Shown piece by piece: positions 1-8,422 of a DNA stretch of 64,000 bases (position 1 is its first letter; each line of letters begins with the position of its first letter). The stretch covers positions 1,240,001 through 1,304,000 of the forward strand of contig OZ257155.1 in the NCBI GenBank assembly GCA_965279355.1, written 5' to 3'. The notes beneath the pieces were generated by a model that worked only from the letters and a program-made list of their open reading frames with translations, had not been told where the DNA came from and made no database searches. The position numbers were made by a program, and so were the translations under genes. The DNA comes from G965279355 sp965279355. GTDB taxonomy: Bacteria > Pseudomonadota > Alphaproteobacteria > CACIAM-22H2.

Positions 1-1
1 A

Positions 2-565
2 GCAGTGCACCTGGAAATGCTACGCAAGGCCGGCATCCAGTGGCTGGCGCTGGGCATCGAATCCGGCAGCAAGCACGTCCGCGACGGCTCGTTGAAGTCG
101 CTGAAGCATGACGACATCGTCGGCATCGTGCGCGAGATTCAGAAGGCCAACATCAACGTCATCGGCAACTACATCTTCGGGCTTCCGGATGATGATGAAG
201 CTTCGATGCGCGAGACGCTGGAACTCGCCAAGGACCTCAACTGCGAGTTCTCGAACTTTTACTCGGCGATGGCCTATCCGGGCTCGCCGCTCTACAAGAT
301 GGCGGTCGAAAAAGGCTGGGAGCTACCCGACAGCTGGGGCGGTTATTCCCAGCACTCCTTCGACGCCAAGCCGCTGCGCACCGAGAAAGTGTCGGCCGGC
401 CAGGTGCTCAAGTTCCGCGACGAAGCCTTCCACGAATATTTCGCCAATCCGCGCTACCTCGACATGGTGACGCAGCGTTTCGGCTGGGATACGCGCAAGC
501 ATGTCGAGCAGATGAGCAAACATCGCCTGAAGCGGAAGCTCGTGGATGAACTCGTCCCCGCGTGA
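2..565 (+). CDS. Radical SAM protein, C-terminal part (truncated by window edge)
   Basis: The frame is open from the first base, so the true start lies upstream. About 187 residues are visible. They contain the radical SAM core elements ALGIESGS (residues about 18-25) and NYIFGLPDDD (about 57-66), followed by a C-terminal region typical of radical SAM enzymes from surface polysaccharide or B12-dependent clusters. The cluster-binding CxxxCxxC motif would lie upstream, so the precise subfamily cannot be read. It overlaps the next gene by 20 bases, which suggests translational coupling with the heptose-nucleotide genes. Substrate unknown. Confidence 0.75.
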   Translation, partial: AVHLEMLRKAGIQWLALGIESGSKHVRDGSLKSLKHDDIVGIVREIQKANINVIGNYIFGLPDDDEASMRETLELAKDLNCEFSNFYSAMAYPGSPLYKMAVEKGWELPDSWGGYSQHSFDAKPLRTEKVSAGQVLKFRDEAFHEYFANPRYLDMVTQRFGWDTRKHVEQMSKHRLKRKLVDELVPA

Positions 566-1340
566 CCCTGCAGCGGCTGGATCGCAAAGCCTCGCTTCTG
601 TCGATGTCGCGGTCCTGGCCGGCGGGCTGGGCACGCGGCTGCGCTCCGTCATCGGCGCGACGCCCAAGATCCTGGCGCCCATCGGCGACACGCCGTTTAT
701 CGATCATCTCCTGACCTGGCTGCGCGGCTTTGGCGTGCGCCGCGTCGTGCTGTGCCTGGGCGTCGGCTCGCAATCGGTGCTGGACTATCTCAAGGCCCAT
801 CCGGCGCATGACATGGAGATCGTGACATCGGTCGAGCCCGAACCGCTCGGCACCGCCGGCGGCATCCGCTTCGCCGCCCCGCATTTCAAATCCGATCCGG
901 TCGTGGTGATGAACGGCGATACGTTCATCGACGCCGATCTCGGCGCCCTTGTGGCGGCGCATCGGGCCGCCGCCGCCAAGGCCTCGATCCTCTGCATCCC
1001 CGTTCCCTCCACGGCGCGCTACGGCCGCCTGGATATCGACGGTTCAGGCCGCATCGTCCGCTTCGCCGAAAAAGACCCCGCCGATACCGGCCCCGGCGCC
1101 ATCAATGCCGGCATCTATGCGTTCTCGCGCGGCTGGCTCGCCGATTTCGTCCGCGGCACCGGCCCGTCGCTGGAACGCGATGTCTTCGCCGCCGCGCCGT
1201 CAGGCACGTTTCAGGCGGTGCTGGCCCCGGCCGGCGCCAGCTTCATCGATATCGGGACCCCGGAAAGCTTCGCTGAAGCCCCGGGGGTTATTGCCCGCGC
1301 GCTCGCGCGTCGGGATTTTGCAAAGGCTGTCCGCGCATGA
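546..1340 (+). CDS. hddC: Nucleotidyltransferase, probable D-glycero-D-manno-heptose 1-phosphate guanylyltransferase
   Basis: A 264-residue sugar-phosphate nucleotidyltransferase. The N-terminal VAVLAGGLGTRLRS signature (residues about 23-36) is the nucleotide-binding loop of the family, and VVVMNGDTFID (about 119-129) carries the metal-binding aspartate. The next gene encodes a GHMP kinase of the heptose-7-phosphate type and overlaps it by 4 bases. Together these match the HddC/HddA pair that makes GDP-D-glycero-D-manno-heptose for S-layer, capsule or O-antigen. The isomerase and phosphatase of that pathway are not in the window. Another NDP-sugar pyrophosphorylase specificity is possible; the pairing makes the heptose call likely. 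Confidence 0.75.
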   Translation: MNSSPRDPAAAGSQSLASVDVAVLAGGLGTRLRSVIGATPKILAPIGDTPFIDHLLTWLRGFGVRRVVLCLGVGSQSVLDYLKAHPAHDMEIVTSVEPEPLGTAGGIRFAAPHFKSDPVVVMNGDTFIDADLGALVAAHRAAAAKASILCIPVPSTARYGRLDIDGSGRIVRFAEKDPADTGPGAINAGIYAFSRGWLADFVRGTGPSLERDVFAAAPSGTFQAVLAPAGASFIDIGTPESFAEAPGVIARALARRDFAKAVRA

Positions 1341-2338
1341 TCATCTCCCGCACCCCGTTCCGGATTTCGCTGTTCGGCGGCGGCTCCGATTATCCCACCT
1401 GGTATCGCGAGCATGGCGGGTCCGTGCTCGGCATGGCGATCGACAAGTACTGCCGCATCAGCGTGCGCCACCTGCCGCCGTTCTTCGAGCACAAGCACCG
1501 CATCGTCTATTCGCAGATCGAGCTGGTGAATGACGTCACCAAGATCGACCACCCTTCGGTTCGAGCGATCCTCAGCGAGATGCGCATCCAGAACGGTATC
1601 GAGGTCCATCATGACGGCGACCTCCCCGCCCGCTCCGGCCTCGGCTCCAGCTCATCCTTCACCGTCGGACTGCTCAACGCGCTCAATGCGCTGCAAGGGC
1701 GGCGGGTAACCAAGCTCGAACTCGCCCGCGAGGCGATCCGCATCGAGCAGAACGTCATCAAGGAGAATGTCGGCTCGCAGGATCAGATCTGGGCGGCCTA
1801 TGGCGGGCTCAACCGCATCAATTTCCTGCAGGACGACACCTTCCAGGTCCACCCGATTATCCTGCCGTCGCAGCGGCGGCTGGCGCTGCAGGGTTCGATC
1901 ATGATGTTCTTCACCGGACTGTCGCGCTATGCGTCGGAAATCGCCGGCAGCAAGATCGCGAATCTCGAGCAGAAGAAGAAAAACGTCTTCCGCATGACCG
2001 AGATGGTCGACGAGGCGCTTGATGTCCTCAACGATCCCAACCGCCCGCTCGATGAGATCGGCCGGCTGATGCATGAAAGCTGGATGCTGAAGCGCGATCT
2101 GGCGACCCAGGTCACCAACACGACCATCGACGATATTTATGCGGCAGGCCGCGAGGCGGGCGCCACTGGCGGCAAGCTGCTGGGAGCCGGCGGCGGCGGC
2201 TTCATGGTGTTCTTTGTGCCGCAGGACCGCCGCCGTGCCGTCCGCGAGAAGCTGAAGAACCTGATCAACGTCACCTTTGCCATCGACACCGAAGGCAGCC
2301 GCATCATGCTCTACGAGCCGGACGGCTTCACCAACTGA
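1337..2338 (+). CDS. hddA: GHMP kinase, probable D-glycero-D-manno-heptose 7-phosphate kinase
   Basis: A 333-residue GHMP-family sugar kinase. It opens with MIISRTPFRISLFGGGSDYP, the substrate-binding N-terminus typical of heptose-7-phosphate kinases. The ATP-binding motif PARSGLGSSSSF lies near residues 97-108, and the C-terminal motif TGGKLLGAGGGGFMVFF near 276-292. The predicted product is D-glycero-D-manno-heptose 1,7-bisphosphate. The start overlaps hddC by 4 bases and the stop shares one base with the next gene, so all three are probably read from one message. The family is clear; the exact sugar is inferred from sequence style and neighbour. Confidence 0.8.
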   Translation: MIISRTPFRISLFGGGSDYPTWYREHGGSVLGMAIDKYCRISVRHLPPFFEHKHRIVYSQIELVNDVTKIDHPSVRAILSEMRIQNGIEVHHDGDLPARSGLGSSSSFTVGLLNALNALQGRRVTKLELAREAIRIEQNVIKENVGSQDQIWAAYGGLNRINFLQDDTFQVHPIILPSQRRLALQGSIMMFFTGLSRYASEIAGSKIANLEQKKKNVFRMTEMVDEALDVLNDPNRPLDEIGRLMHESWMLKRDLATQVTNTTIDDIYAAGREAGATGGKLLGAGGGGFMVFFVPQDRRRAVREKLKNLINVTFAIDTEGSRIMLYEPDGFTN

Positions 2339-2925
2339 TGGCCGCGCCCAAACAGTCTTCCGTCACGCTGCGCCGGCGCATGCTCGCGCTGGAAAATTCG
2401 AAATGGCGGGTCTTTCGCGACGACATCACCGGCGCCGACGGCACCGAGGTCGATGGCTTCATCGTCGTGGCGCCCGTCACCGCGAGGCCGGACAATATCG
2501 GCGGCGTTAGCGTGCTGCCCGTGCTGCCGGACGGGCGCGTCGGCCTGTGCTGGAACTACCGGCATCCGCTCGATCTCTATTCCTGGGAAGTGCCGCGCGG
2601 GTTCATCGATCCCGGCGAAACCGATCTCGGCAACGCCGCCCTGCGGGAGTTGATGGAAGAAGCTGGCCTCGCCTGCGACCGCGACAGGCTGATCGCGATC
2701 GGCACCGTCGCGCAGGAAGCCAGCACGCTGGCCGTCAAGGGCGCGCTGTTCGTCGCGCTGGACTGTCGCTTTGAAACGAAACCCGACCTTTCAGAGCCGG
2801 GACTTGGCGAACTGGTCTTCCACACCCTGGACGAAGCCCTGAAGCTGGCGGACCGCGGCGAAATCCAGGATGCGGCAACACTCATCACGCTGTATCGCTT
2901 CGCGCTCAGCCCGCACCGGATTTAG
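2338..2925 (+). CDS. Nudix hydrolase, ADP-sugar pyrophosphatase type
   Basis: A 195-residue protein with a complete Nudix box around residues 88-110: GFIDPGETD, then the REL-x-EEAGL part, fitting Gx5Ex7REUxEExGU. The upstream half (VSVLPVLPDGRVGLCWNYRHPLDLYSWEVPRG) is typical of ADP-ribose or ADP-sugar pyrophosphatases. It would cleave a nucleoside diphosphate linked to another moiety. Its start codon shares a base with the hddA stop, so it may belong to the heptose operon, perhaps hydrolysing stray NDP-sugars; that role is inference. Its end overlaps by 4 bases the end of the convergent hydrolase gene. Confidence 0.85.
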   Translation: MAAPKQSSVTLRRRMLALENSKWRVFRDDITGADGTEVDGFIVVAPVTARPDNIGGVSVLPVLPDGRVGLCWNYRHPLDLYSWEVPRGFIDPGETDLGNAALRELMEEAGLACDRDRLIAIGTVAQEASTLAVKGALFVALDCRFETKPDLSEPGLGELVFHTLDEALKLADRGEIQDAATLITLYRFALSPHRI

Positions 2926-3728
2926 AGAAACTCCAGCAGGGCCTTTGAAAATTCCGCCGGGCGCTCGTGCGGAATGGGGTGGCCCGTGCCCTCGAAGACA
3001 ACGAGCTTCGAGCCTTTAATCCCGTCGCGCAACGCTTCCCCAAGCGAAAGATCGTTCACCTTGTCGTCGCGGCCCCAGACGATCAGCGTCGGCGCCTTGA
3101 TGTGCTTCAGGCGGCGCACCACGTTGTAGCGCTGGCGGGTCAGCGGGTTGGTCATGTGCTTCATGACCTTGGCGAACGCCGCGGTGTGCGCGGGATCGCT
3201 GACTTTATCCACGTAAGCCTGGACGATCGGTTTGGCCGGGAGCGCCGAGTCAGCCAGGCGCTTGGCGATGCGCTCGCGTACGCCATCGACGGCGGGTGGC
3301 GTCCAGTCGACCATGTTCTGTAACGGGCGGCTCGATGCGCCGCCGGCGGCGCTGAGCACCAGCTTGTTCACGCGCTCCGGGCTTTCATAGGCGATCAGCG
3401 ACGCCAGCCAGCCGCCCATCGAATGTCCGACGATGTTCGCCTTCTCGATGCCGAGGACATCCATGAACTCGCGGATATGGTCGACCTGATAGGCAAAGGA
3501 GAACTCGAGATCGAACGGATCGCCCGGGCCCCAGTTCAGGCTGTCGATGGCAAGCACGCGGACCTTGGGCGCCAGCGCCTCGATCACGCCGAGCCAAATA
3601 TCGCCGCCGCTCTCGATACCAGCGCCGTGCAGCAGGATAGTCGGAAAGCCGGTCCCTGCCTCGAAGTAGCGGGTCCGGCCATGACTCATCACGGCATAAT
3701 TTTCACTGACCTGAATTCGGCCTGCCAC
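2922..3728 (-). CDS. Alpha/beta-fold hydrolase
   Basis: A 268-residue alpha/beta hydrolase. The oxyanion region FPTILLHGAG (about 28-37), the nucleophile elbow NIVGHSMGG (Ser about residue 104), an acidic residue in LIVWGRDDKV and a late histidine in EGTGHPIPHERP make a full Ser-Asp-His triad. The overall look is that of meta-cleavage product hydrolases and haloalkane or epoxide hydrolase relatives, but the substrate cannot be named. It lies 31 bases downstream of pgi on the same strand and may be cotranscribed with it. Confidence 0.8.
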   Translation of the reverse strand: MAGRIQVSENYAVMSHGRTRYFEAGTGFPTILLHGAGIESGGDIWLGVIEALAPKVRVLAIDSLNWGPGDPFDLEFSFAYQVDHIREFMDVLGIEKANIVGHSMGGWLASLIAYESPERVNKLVLSAAGGASSRPLQNMVDWTPPAVDGVRERIAKRLADSALPAKPIVQAYVDKVSDPAHTAAFAKVMKHMTNPLTRQRYNVVRRLKHIKAPTLIVWGRDDKVNDLSLGEALRDGIKGSKLVVFEGTGHPIPHERPAEFSKALLEFL

Positions 3729-3759
3729 GTTTCTTCCCCCTGCCCCTGAAAACCATCGC

Positions 3760-5343
3760 TCAGCGCTTGCGCCACGCCCTGTATTGCTCGATCAGGCCGC
3801 TTGTCGATGCGTCGTGATCGCCGATCTTCGCGCCGTCCTGCAATGACGGTTCGATCTTCTTGGCCAGTATCTTGCCGAGCTCGACACCCCACTGGTCGAA
3901 CGAATTGATGCCCCAGATGATGCCCTGCACAAACACCTTGTGCTCGTACATCGCCAGCAGCGCGCCCAGGGTCCTGGCATCCAGCCGGCGCACCAGGATC
4001 GAATTGGTCGGACGATTGCCAGGATAGCGCTTATAGGGCGGCTCGTCGTCGGGATGGTCGCTGCCGCGCATCAGGGCTTCGGTCTGCGCCAGGAAATTCG
4101 CCATCAGGGCGTCGCGGCTGTCGCCGCCTTCGGCCGCCGCGATGAAATCGGCGGTCACCAGATGCGTGCCCTGATGCAGCAGTTGATAGAAGGCGTGCTG
4201 CCCTTCCGAGCCCGACCCGCCCCAGATCACCGGACCGGTCGAATAGGCCAGCGGATTGCCATCGCGGTCGACCGACTTGCCGTTGCTCTCCATGTCGAGC
4301 TGCTGCAGCCAGGGCGGCACCAGCCGCAGACGCCAGTCATAGGTCAGGACAGCATGCGTCTCGGCCTTGAAGAAGTTTGCATACCAGATGCCAAGCAGCG
4401 CCAGGGTTACCGGCAGGTTCTGCTCCAGCGGCGCCGTGCTGAAATGCTCGTCCATCGCCTGCGCGCCATCCAGCAGCTCCTGAAACACCTCCGGTCCCAG
4501 CGCGATGGCAATCGGCAGGCCGATGGCCGACCACAGCGAATAACGACCGCCGACCCAGTCCCACATCGGAAAGATGTTCTCGGCATCGATCCCGAATTTC
4601 TGCGCCGCGTCCGGGCGCGAGGTCACGGCGGCGAAATGGCGCGCCACCCGCTTCTCATCCTTCAACGCGCTGGTCAGCCAGCTCCGCGCCAGCGTGGCGT
4701 TGGCCAGTGTCTCCTGGGTCGAGAAGGATTTGGACGCGACGATGAAGAGCGTGGTCGCCGGGATCAGCCCATCGAGAACCGCGGCAAGTTCGGCATCGTC
4801 GAGACTGGACACAAACCTCACCCGCACCGGCGCGAACGCCGGACGCAAGGCTTCGACGACCATGCGTGGCCCCAGATCCGATCCGCCGATACCGATATGC
4901 ACGACATCGGTAATGCGCGTATCGGTATGCGGCTTGTGCGAGCCGTCGCGAATGCCCGCCGCGAATTTAGCCATACGATCGCGGACCGCCTTAATTTCTG
5001 CAACGATGTCCTTCCCGTCGACCGTGATCGGCTTACCCTTATGGCGCAGCGCCGTGTGCAGCACTTGCCGCTTTTCGGTGTTGTTGATCGGCTCGCCGCC
5101 GAGCAGGCAGCCCGTCCACCCCTTCACGTCGGCGGTGCGCGCCAGCTCATGCAGCAGCCGCATCGTCTCGTCGGTGACGCGGTTCTTCGAATAGTCGAGA
5201 ACGAAATCGTTCCAGCGGATTGAGAACTTCCGCGCGCGTTCGGGATCGGCCTGGAACAGGTTCCGCATCTTCAGGCCGGAGACGGCGCCCTGATGCGCGG
5301 CGAGGGCCTGCCAGGCGGGCGACTTGTCGATGGATGGTTTCAC
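3760..5343 (-). CDS. pgi: Glucose-6-phosphate isomerase
   Basis: A 527-residue phosphoglucose isomerase, close to the usual 540-550 residues. It interconverts glucose 6-phosphate and fructose 6-phosphate in the cytoplasm. Seen in sequence: DVVHIGIGGSDLGPRM, the sugar-phosphate loop VASKSFSTQETLANA, the signature PVIWGGSGSEGQHAFYQLLHQG with the catalytic histidine region, and a C-terminal QWGVELGK segment. The start is GTG with an AGGA ribosome-binding sequence about 8 bases upstream. It is transcribed divergently from the DHDPS-family gene across a 163-base gap. Confidence 0.95.
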   Translation of the reverse strand: MKPSIDKSPAWQALAAHQGAVSGLKMRNLFQADPERARKFSIRWNDFVLDYSKNRVTDETMRLLHELARTADVKGWTGCLLGGEPINNTEKRQVLHTALRHKGKPITVDGKDIVAEIKAVRDRMAKFAAGIRDGSHKPHTDTRITDVVHIGIGGSDLGPRMVVEALRPAFAPVRVRFVSSLDDAELAAVLDGLIPATTLFIVASKSFSTQETLANATLARSWLTSALKDEKRVARHFAAVTSRPDAAQKFGIDAENIFPMWDWVGGRYSLWSAIGLPIAIALGPEVFQELLDGAQAMDEHFSTAPLEQNLPVTLALLGIWYANFFKAETHAVLTYDWRLRLVPPWLQQLDMESNGKSVDRDGNPLAYSTGPVIWGGSGSEGQHAFYQLLHQGTHLVTADFIAAAEGGDSRDALMANFLAQTEALMRGSDHPDDEPPYKRYPGNRPTNSILVRRLDARTLGALLAMYEHKVFVQGIIWGINSFDQWGVELGKILAKKIEPSLQDGAKIGDHDASTSGLIEQYRAWRKR

Positions 5344-5414
5344 GTGGGGGTCCTGAGGCCGTCTGGAGCAGCCGTCATTGAACGGGGCTAAGGGCTGTCG
5401 GTCAAACGTTGTTT

Positions 5415-5431
5415 CCGGAATACCGTTCCGG
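5415..5431. promoter_or_regulatory. Short inverted repeat in divergent intergenic region
   Basis: Arms CCGGAA and TTCCGG flank a 5-base spacer in the 163-base gap between pgi and the DHDPS-family gene. It has the size and place of an operator half-site pair and could bind a regulator. It does not match the MarR palindrome at 7027-7047. Function unproven. Confidence 0.25.
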
Positions 5432-5506
5432 CAAGTGACAAGGAAGTGGCGTCCCCACCCCCTACCGGCTAGAAATCAGCCCGTCCCTGCCCTCCAGGAG
5501 CATGTC

Positions 5507-6481
5507 ATGGCCAGTCCGAAGCTCGATGAATCCGCCCGCGGCGTTTACATCATATCCGCAACGCCGTTCAGCGATACCGGCGAGATCGATTATGAGAGCA
5601 CCGACCGGCTCGTCGATTTCTATCTGGAGGGCCGCGTCAACGGCATCACCATCCTCGGCGTGCTGGGCGAAGCCCCGAAACTGTCGGGCGAGGAATCAAT
5701 CGCCTTTGCCGATCACGTTCTCAAGCGCGTCGCTGGCCGCGTGCCGGTCGTCGTCGGCGTCAGCAGCGCCGGCAATCTCAATCTGAAGCGTCTGACCGAC
5801 AAGGTGATGGCTTCGGGCGCCGCCGGCGTCATGGTGTCGCCGATCGCCGGCCTCAAGACCGATGAGCAGATCGAAAACTATATTGGTGGCCTGATCAAGG
5901 AACTCGGCGTCAGCGTGCCTATCGTGCTGCAGGATTATCCGCAGCTCACCTCCGTCTTCATGTCAGCGCCGCTAATGAACCGGCTGTTCACCAATTTTCC
6001 CAGCCTGAAGATGCTCAAGCACGAAGACGTGCCGGGCCTCAAGAAGCTGGGCCAGATGCGCGCGGCCGAGGCGCGCGGCGAGCGCCGCCGCATCAGCGTG
6101 CTGGTCGGCAACAGCGGCATGTTCCTGCCGATGGAGCTGGCGCGCGGCGCCGACGGTGCCATGACCGGCGTCGCCTATCCGGAAATGCTGGTCGGCGTGT
6201 GCGAGAAGTTCTTTGCCGGCGACAAGCAAGGCGCCGAAGACCTCTACGACGCCTTCCTGCCGATTGTGCGCTACGAGAATCAGTCCGGTGTCGGCCTCGC
6301 CATCCGTAAGGAAATCCTGCGCCGCCGCGGCATCCTCAAGACCGCGAAGCTGCGCACGCCGGGCGGCAGTCTCGATGCCGACGACCAGAAGGAACTCGAC
6401 AACCTGATGGCCCGCCTCGATCGGCGTCTGGGACAGATCGGTGTGACACTGAGCGACCCGAAGCTGCGCCGCGCAAGCTGA
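5507..6481 (+). CDS. Dihydrodipicolinate synthase (DapA/NAL) family lyase
   Basis: The reading frame is open further upstream, but the ATG at 5507 has a good CCAGGAG ribosome-binding sequence 6 bases before it and gives a 324-residue protein starting at the family's normal N-terminus (GVYIISATPFSDTGEIDY). GVLGEAPKLSGEE replaces the usual GTTGE motif, so the classic DHDPS substrate-binding Thr-Thr pair is altered. The Schiff-base lysine is probably the one in LKMLKHEDVPG. I infer a catabolic pyruvate-type aldolase, dehydratase or hydro-lyase rather than lysine biosynthesis. It converges with marR (7-base gap) and may belong to the same catabolic locus. Confidence 0.75.
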   Translation: MASPKLDESARGVYIISATPFSDTGEIDYESTDRLVDFYLEGRVNGITILGVLGEAPKLSGEESIAFADHVLKRVAGRVPVVVGVSSAGNLNLKRLTDKVMASGAAGVMVSPIAGLKTDEQIENYIGGLIKELGVSVPIVLQDYPQLTSVFMSAPLMNRLFTNFPSLKMLKHEDVPGLKKLGQMRAAEARGERRRISVLVGNSGMFLPMELARGADGAMTGVAYPEMLVGVCEKFFAGDKQGAEDLYDAFLPIVRYENQSGVGLAIRKEILRRRGILKTAKLRTPGGSLDADDQKELDNLMARLDRRLGQIGVTLSDPKLRRAS

Positions 6482-6488
6482 CTCCGTC

Positions 6489-6968
6489 TCAGCCAAAATC
6501 GCGGAGCATCTCGATAATCATCTTCCGCTGCGCCGGGCCAATCCGTTGCGCCACGACCTGTTCGTGGCGTTCAGCCAGTTTCTTGGTGCGCTCCAGCAGC
6601 TCATAGCCGGCTTCGGTCAGATGCACGGAGTGCGAGCGACGATCCGATTTCGATTTCAGTCGCTGCGTCAGCCCCTGCTTCTGCATGTGATGCAGGACCC
6701 GCACCAGCCGCGCGCGCTCGATCCCCAGCGTCGCCGCAACCCGTGACTGCGAGGCGCCGGGATTGGCGCCGATCACCACCAGCACCGAATACTCGCCGGG
6801 CCTAAGCTTCAGACCGACGAATTCCTTCCCGAATTCCTTGAAGATCCAGATCTGGAAGCGCCGGACGAAATAGCCTACGCGATCGCCGAGATCTCCGAGA
6901 TCGAGGGCGCGTGGCTTTCCCTTCGAAGCTCTGGCGGACGGCCGTTTGAGTGTCTGTCGGCTGGACAT
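6489..6968 (-). CDS. MarR-family transcriptional regulator
   Basis: A 159-residue winged-helix regulator when started at 6968, where GGGGAG lies about 6 bases upstream; an extended start would add an unlikely hydrophobic leader. The core is MarR-like: LRPGEYSVLVVIGANPGASQSRVAATLGIERARLVRVLHHMQKQGLTQR (helix-turn-helix), then SKSDRRSHSVHLTEAGYELL (wing). MarR proteins are usually dimeric repressors released by small aromatic or carboxylic ligands. It is divergent from the solute-binding protein operon, with a perfect 9-3-9 palindrome between them, so it very probably controls that operon and itself. Confidence 0.88.
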   Translation of the reverse strand: MSSRQTLKRPSARASKGKPRALDLGDLGDRVGYFVRRFQIWIFKEFGKEFVGLKLRPGEYSVLVVIGANPGASQSRVAATLGIERARLVRVLHHMQKQGLTQRLKSKSDRRSHSVHLTEAGYELLERTKKLAERHEQVVAQRIGPAQRKMIIEMLRDFG

Positions 6969-7018
6969 CTCTCTCCCCTTTAGCCCGGCTGGGGGCCTTT
7001 TTCGACCCTCTTTCCCCA

Positions 7019-7047
7019 TTGACGTAATTGTTGTCACCGACAACAAT
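7019..7047 (+). promoter_or_regulatory. Candidate sigma-70 promoter for the transporter operon
   Basis: TTGACG at 7019-7024 and AACAAT at 7042-7047 are separated by 17 bases, matching -35 at 5 of 6 and -10 at 4 of 6 positions. Transcription would start near 7054, giving a leader of about 48 bases before the first binding-protein gene. The spacer and -10 are covered by the palindrome at 7027-7047. Confidence 0.45.
7027..7047. promoter_or_regulatory. MarR operator candidate (perfect 21-bp palindrome)
   Basis: Arms ATTGTTGTC and GACAACAAT are perfect 9-base inverted complements around an ACC spacer. Size and symmetry match MarR dimer sites. It lies between marR and the divergent binding-protein gene and occupies the interval from just after the -35 to the end of the -10 of the candidate promoter, the classic layout for repression by blocking polymerase. 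Confidence 0.7.
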
Positions 7048-7101
7048 GTAAAAAACAAGCCGACTGAACGACACCAAAATCAAAAACCCGGGGAGGTTCG
7101 C

Positions 7102-8337
7102 ATGACCAAGGCTCGTCTCAAGCTCAACCGTCGCGTTTTCCTGGCCGGCTCCAGCGCCACCATCGTGGGCGCCAGCGCCCTCGGCCGCGCCTACGCGCAG
7201 GGCGCTGCGCTGAAGGTTGGCGTCGTCCTGCCGACATCGGGCTATCTCGCCCAGATCGGCCAGGCCTGCATGCGCGGCGCGCAACTCGCCGTGAATGTCC
7301 TGAAGGATATGGGCTACCCGGCCATCGAGATCATGGCGGGCGACAGCGAATCCAGCCCCGATGTGTCGCGCGCCTCCGGCGAACGCCTGATCAATGGCGG
7401 CGTCCATGCCCTGACCGGCGCCTTCGATTCCGGTCACACCACGACGCTGGCGCAGGTCGCGGAACAGCGCGGCATTCCGCTGCTGATCAATATCGCCGCC
7501 GCCCCGCCGATCACTGAGCAGGGTTACAAATTCGTGTTCCGCAATTTCCCGCGGGCCCCGGAACTCACCGTCGGCGCGTTCGACATCCAGAAGCAGATCG
7601 TCGCTGTCTCCGGCCGCACACCGACCAAGGCCGTCGTCCTCCACCGCAACGACACCTACGGCAGCGCGATGCGGGCTGCCTTCGGCGCCGTCGCGCCGCA
7701 GATGAACCTGCCCTACCCGATCGTCGAGTACATCTCCTACGACACGCAGGCGCGCGACCTCTCGGTCGAAGTCGCCAGGGCAAAGGCAACGGGTGCCGAG
7801 CTTGTCATCGCGGTCAGCGCGCTCAACGACGCGATCCTGCTGACCCGCGAAATGGTGAAGCAACGCTTCGAGCCGTGGGGCATCGTCGCCGCGGGCCCCG
7901 GCTGGTATGACGGCCCGTACATGAAGACGCTGGGCAAGATGGGGAACTATCCGATCTCGGCTGTTCCCTGGTACGACCCGCGCAAGCCGGCGGCGCAGAA
8001 GATGCTCGATGCGCATCTCAAGGCGTTCCCGGGCGCTGCCGTCGACGCCAACGCCGCCTACACATTCGAGGCCCTGCTGGTGCTGGCCGATGCCTACAAG
8101 CGCGCCCGCTCGACCACGCCGCAGGCGCTGGCCGACGCGATCCGCGCCACGGATATCAAAGCGAATGACAGCATCACCATCGGCGACGGCGTGAAATTCG
8201 ACGCCAAGGGCCAGAACAACAGCCTGAAGGTCGCCGGCATCCAAAATTTCGACGGCGAGGCGAAAGTGGCGCTGCCGCTCTCCTCGGCCGAGCGAAACCT
8301 CGCCTTCCCGGTTCCGGGCTGGCGAAATCGCGGCTAA
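7102..8337 (+). CDS. ABC transporter solute-binding protein, branched-chain amino acid (HAAT) type, copy 1
   Basis: A 411-residue periplasmic binding protein of the LivJ/Peripla_BP_6 type. The ATG at 7102 has GGGAGG just upstream. The N-terminus carries a twin-arginine signal (NRRVFLAG at residues 9-16) and a probable cut after AYAQ. The mature part begins LKVGVVLPTSGYLAQIGQ, the ligand-binding first strand of the family. It is closely similar to the gene at 8423. Together they feed the livHMGF permease and ATPases downstream. The family often binds carboxylates, amides or aromatic acids rather than leucine; the neighbouring lyase and hydantoinase genes suggest a lactam- or carboxylate-like ligand (inference). 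Confidence 0.9.
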   Translation: MTKARLKLNRRVFLAGSSATIVGASALGRAYAQGAALKVGVVLPTSGYLAQIGQACMRGAQLAVNVLKDMGYPAIEIMAGDSESSPDVSRASGERLINGGVHALTGAFDSGHTTTLAQVAEQRGIPLLINIAAAPPITEQGYKFVFRNFPRAPELTVGAFDIQKQIVAVSGRTPTKAVVLHRNDTYGSAMRAAFGAVAPQMNLPYPIVEYISYDTQARDLSVEVARAKATGAELVIAVSALNDAILLTREMVKQRFEPWGIVAAGPGWYDGPYMKTLGKMGNYPISAVPWYDPRKPAAQKMLDAHLKAFPGAAVDANAAYTFEALLVLADAYKRARSTTPQALADAIRATDIKANDSITIGDGVKFDAKGQNNSLKVAGIQNFDGEAKVALPLSSAERNLAFPVPGWRNRG

Positions 8338-8350
8338 CCACTAGCGTCCT

Positions 8351-8397
8351 GCCGAGTATCCAGCGTGGCGAAATCCGCGAAAATGTGGATACTCGGC
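8351..8397 (+). repeat. Strong inverted repeat between the two binding-protein genes
   Basis: Arms GCCGAGTATCCA (8351-8362) and TGGATACTCGGC (8386-8397) are a perfect 12-base inverted repeat with a 23-base loop, filling most of the 85-base gap. There is no T-run after it, so it is not a canonical terminator. It could stabilise the 3' end of the first message, tune the ratio of the two binding proteins, or be an operator. Confidence 0.75.
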
Positions 8398-8422
8398 CAA
8401 ACCATTTAAGGGGGAGTACACC

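Noticed and set aside
3940..5223. Long open frame opposite pgi
   Set aside because: Antisense to an unmistakable glucose-6-phosphate isomerase; composition is that of a high-GC shadow.
6802..8244. Long open frame opposite the first binding-protein gene
   Set aside because: Antisense to a clear HAAT binding protein and crosses the marR promoter region; no protein family visible.
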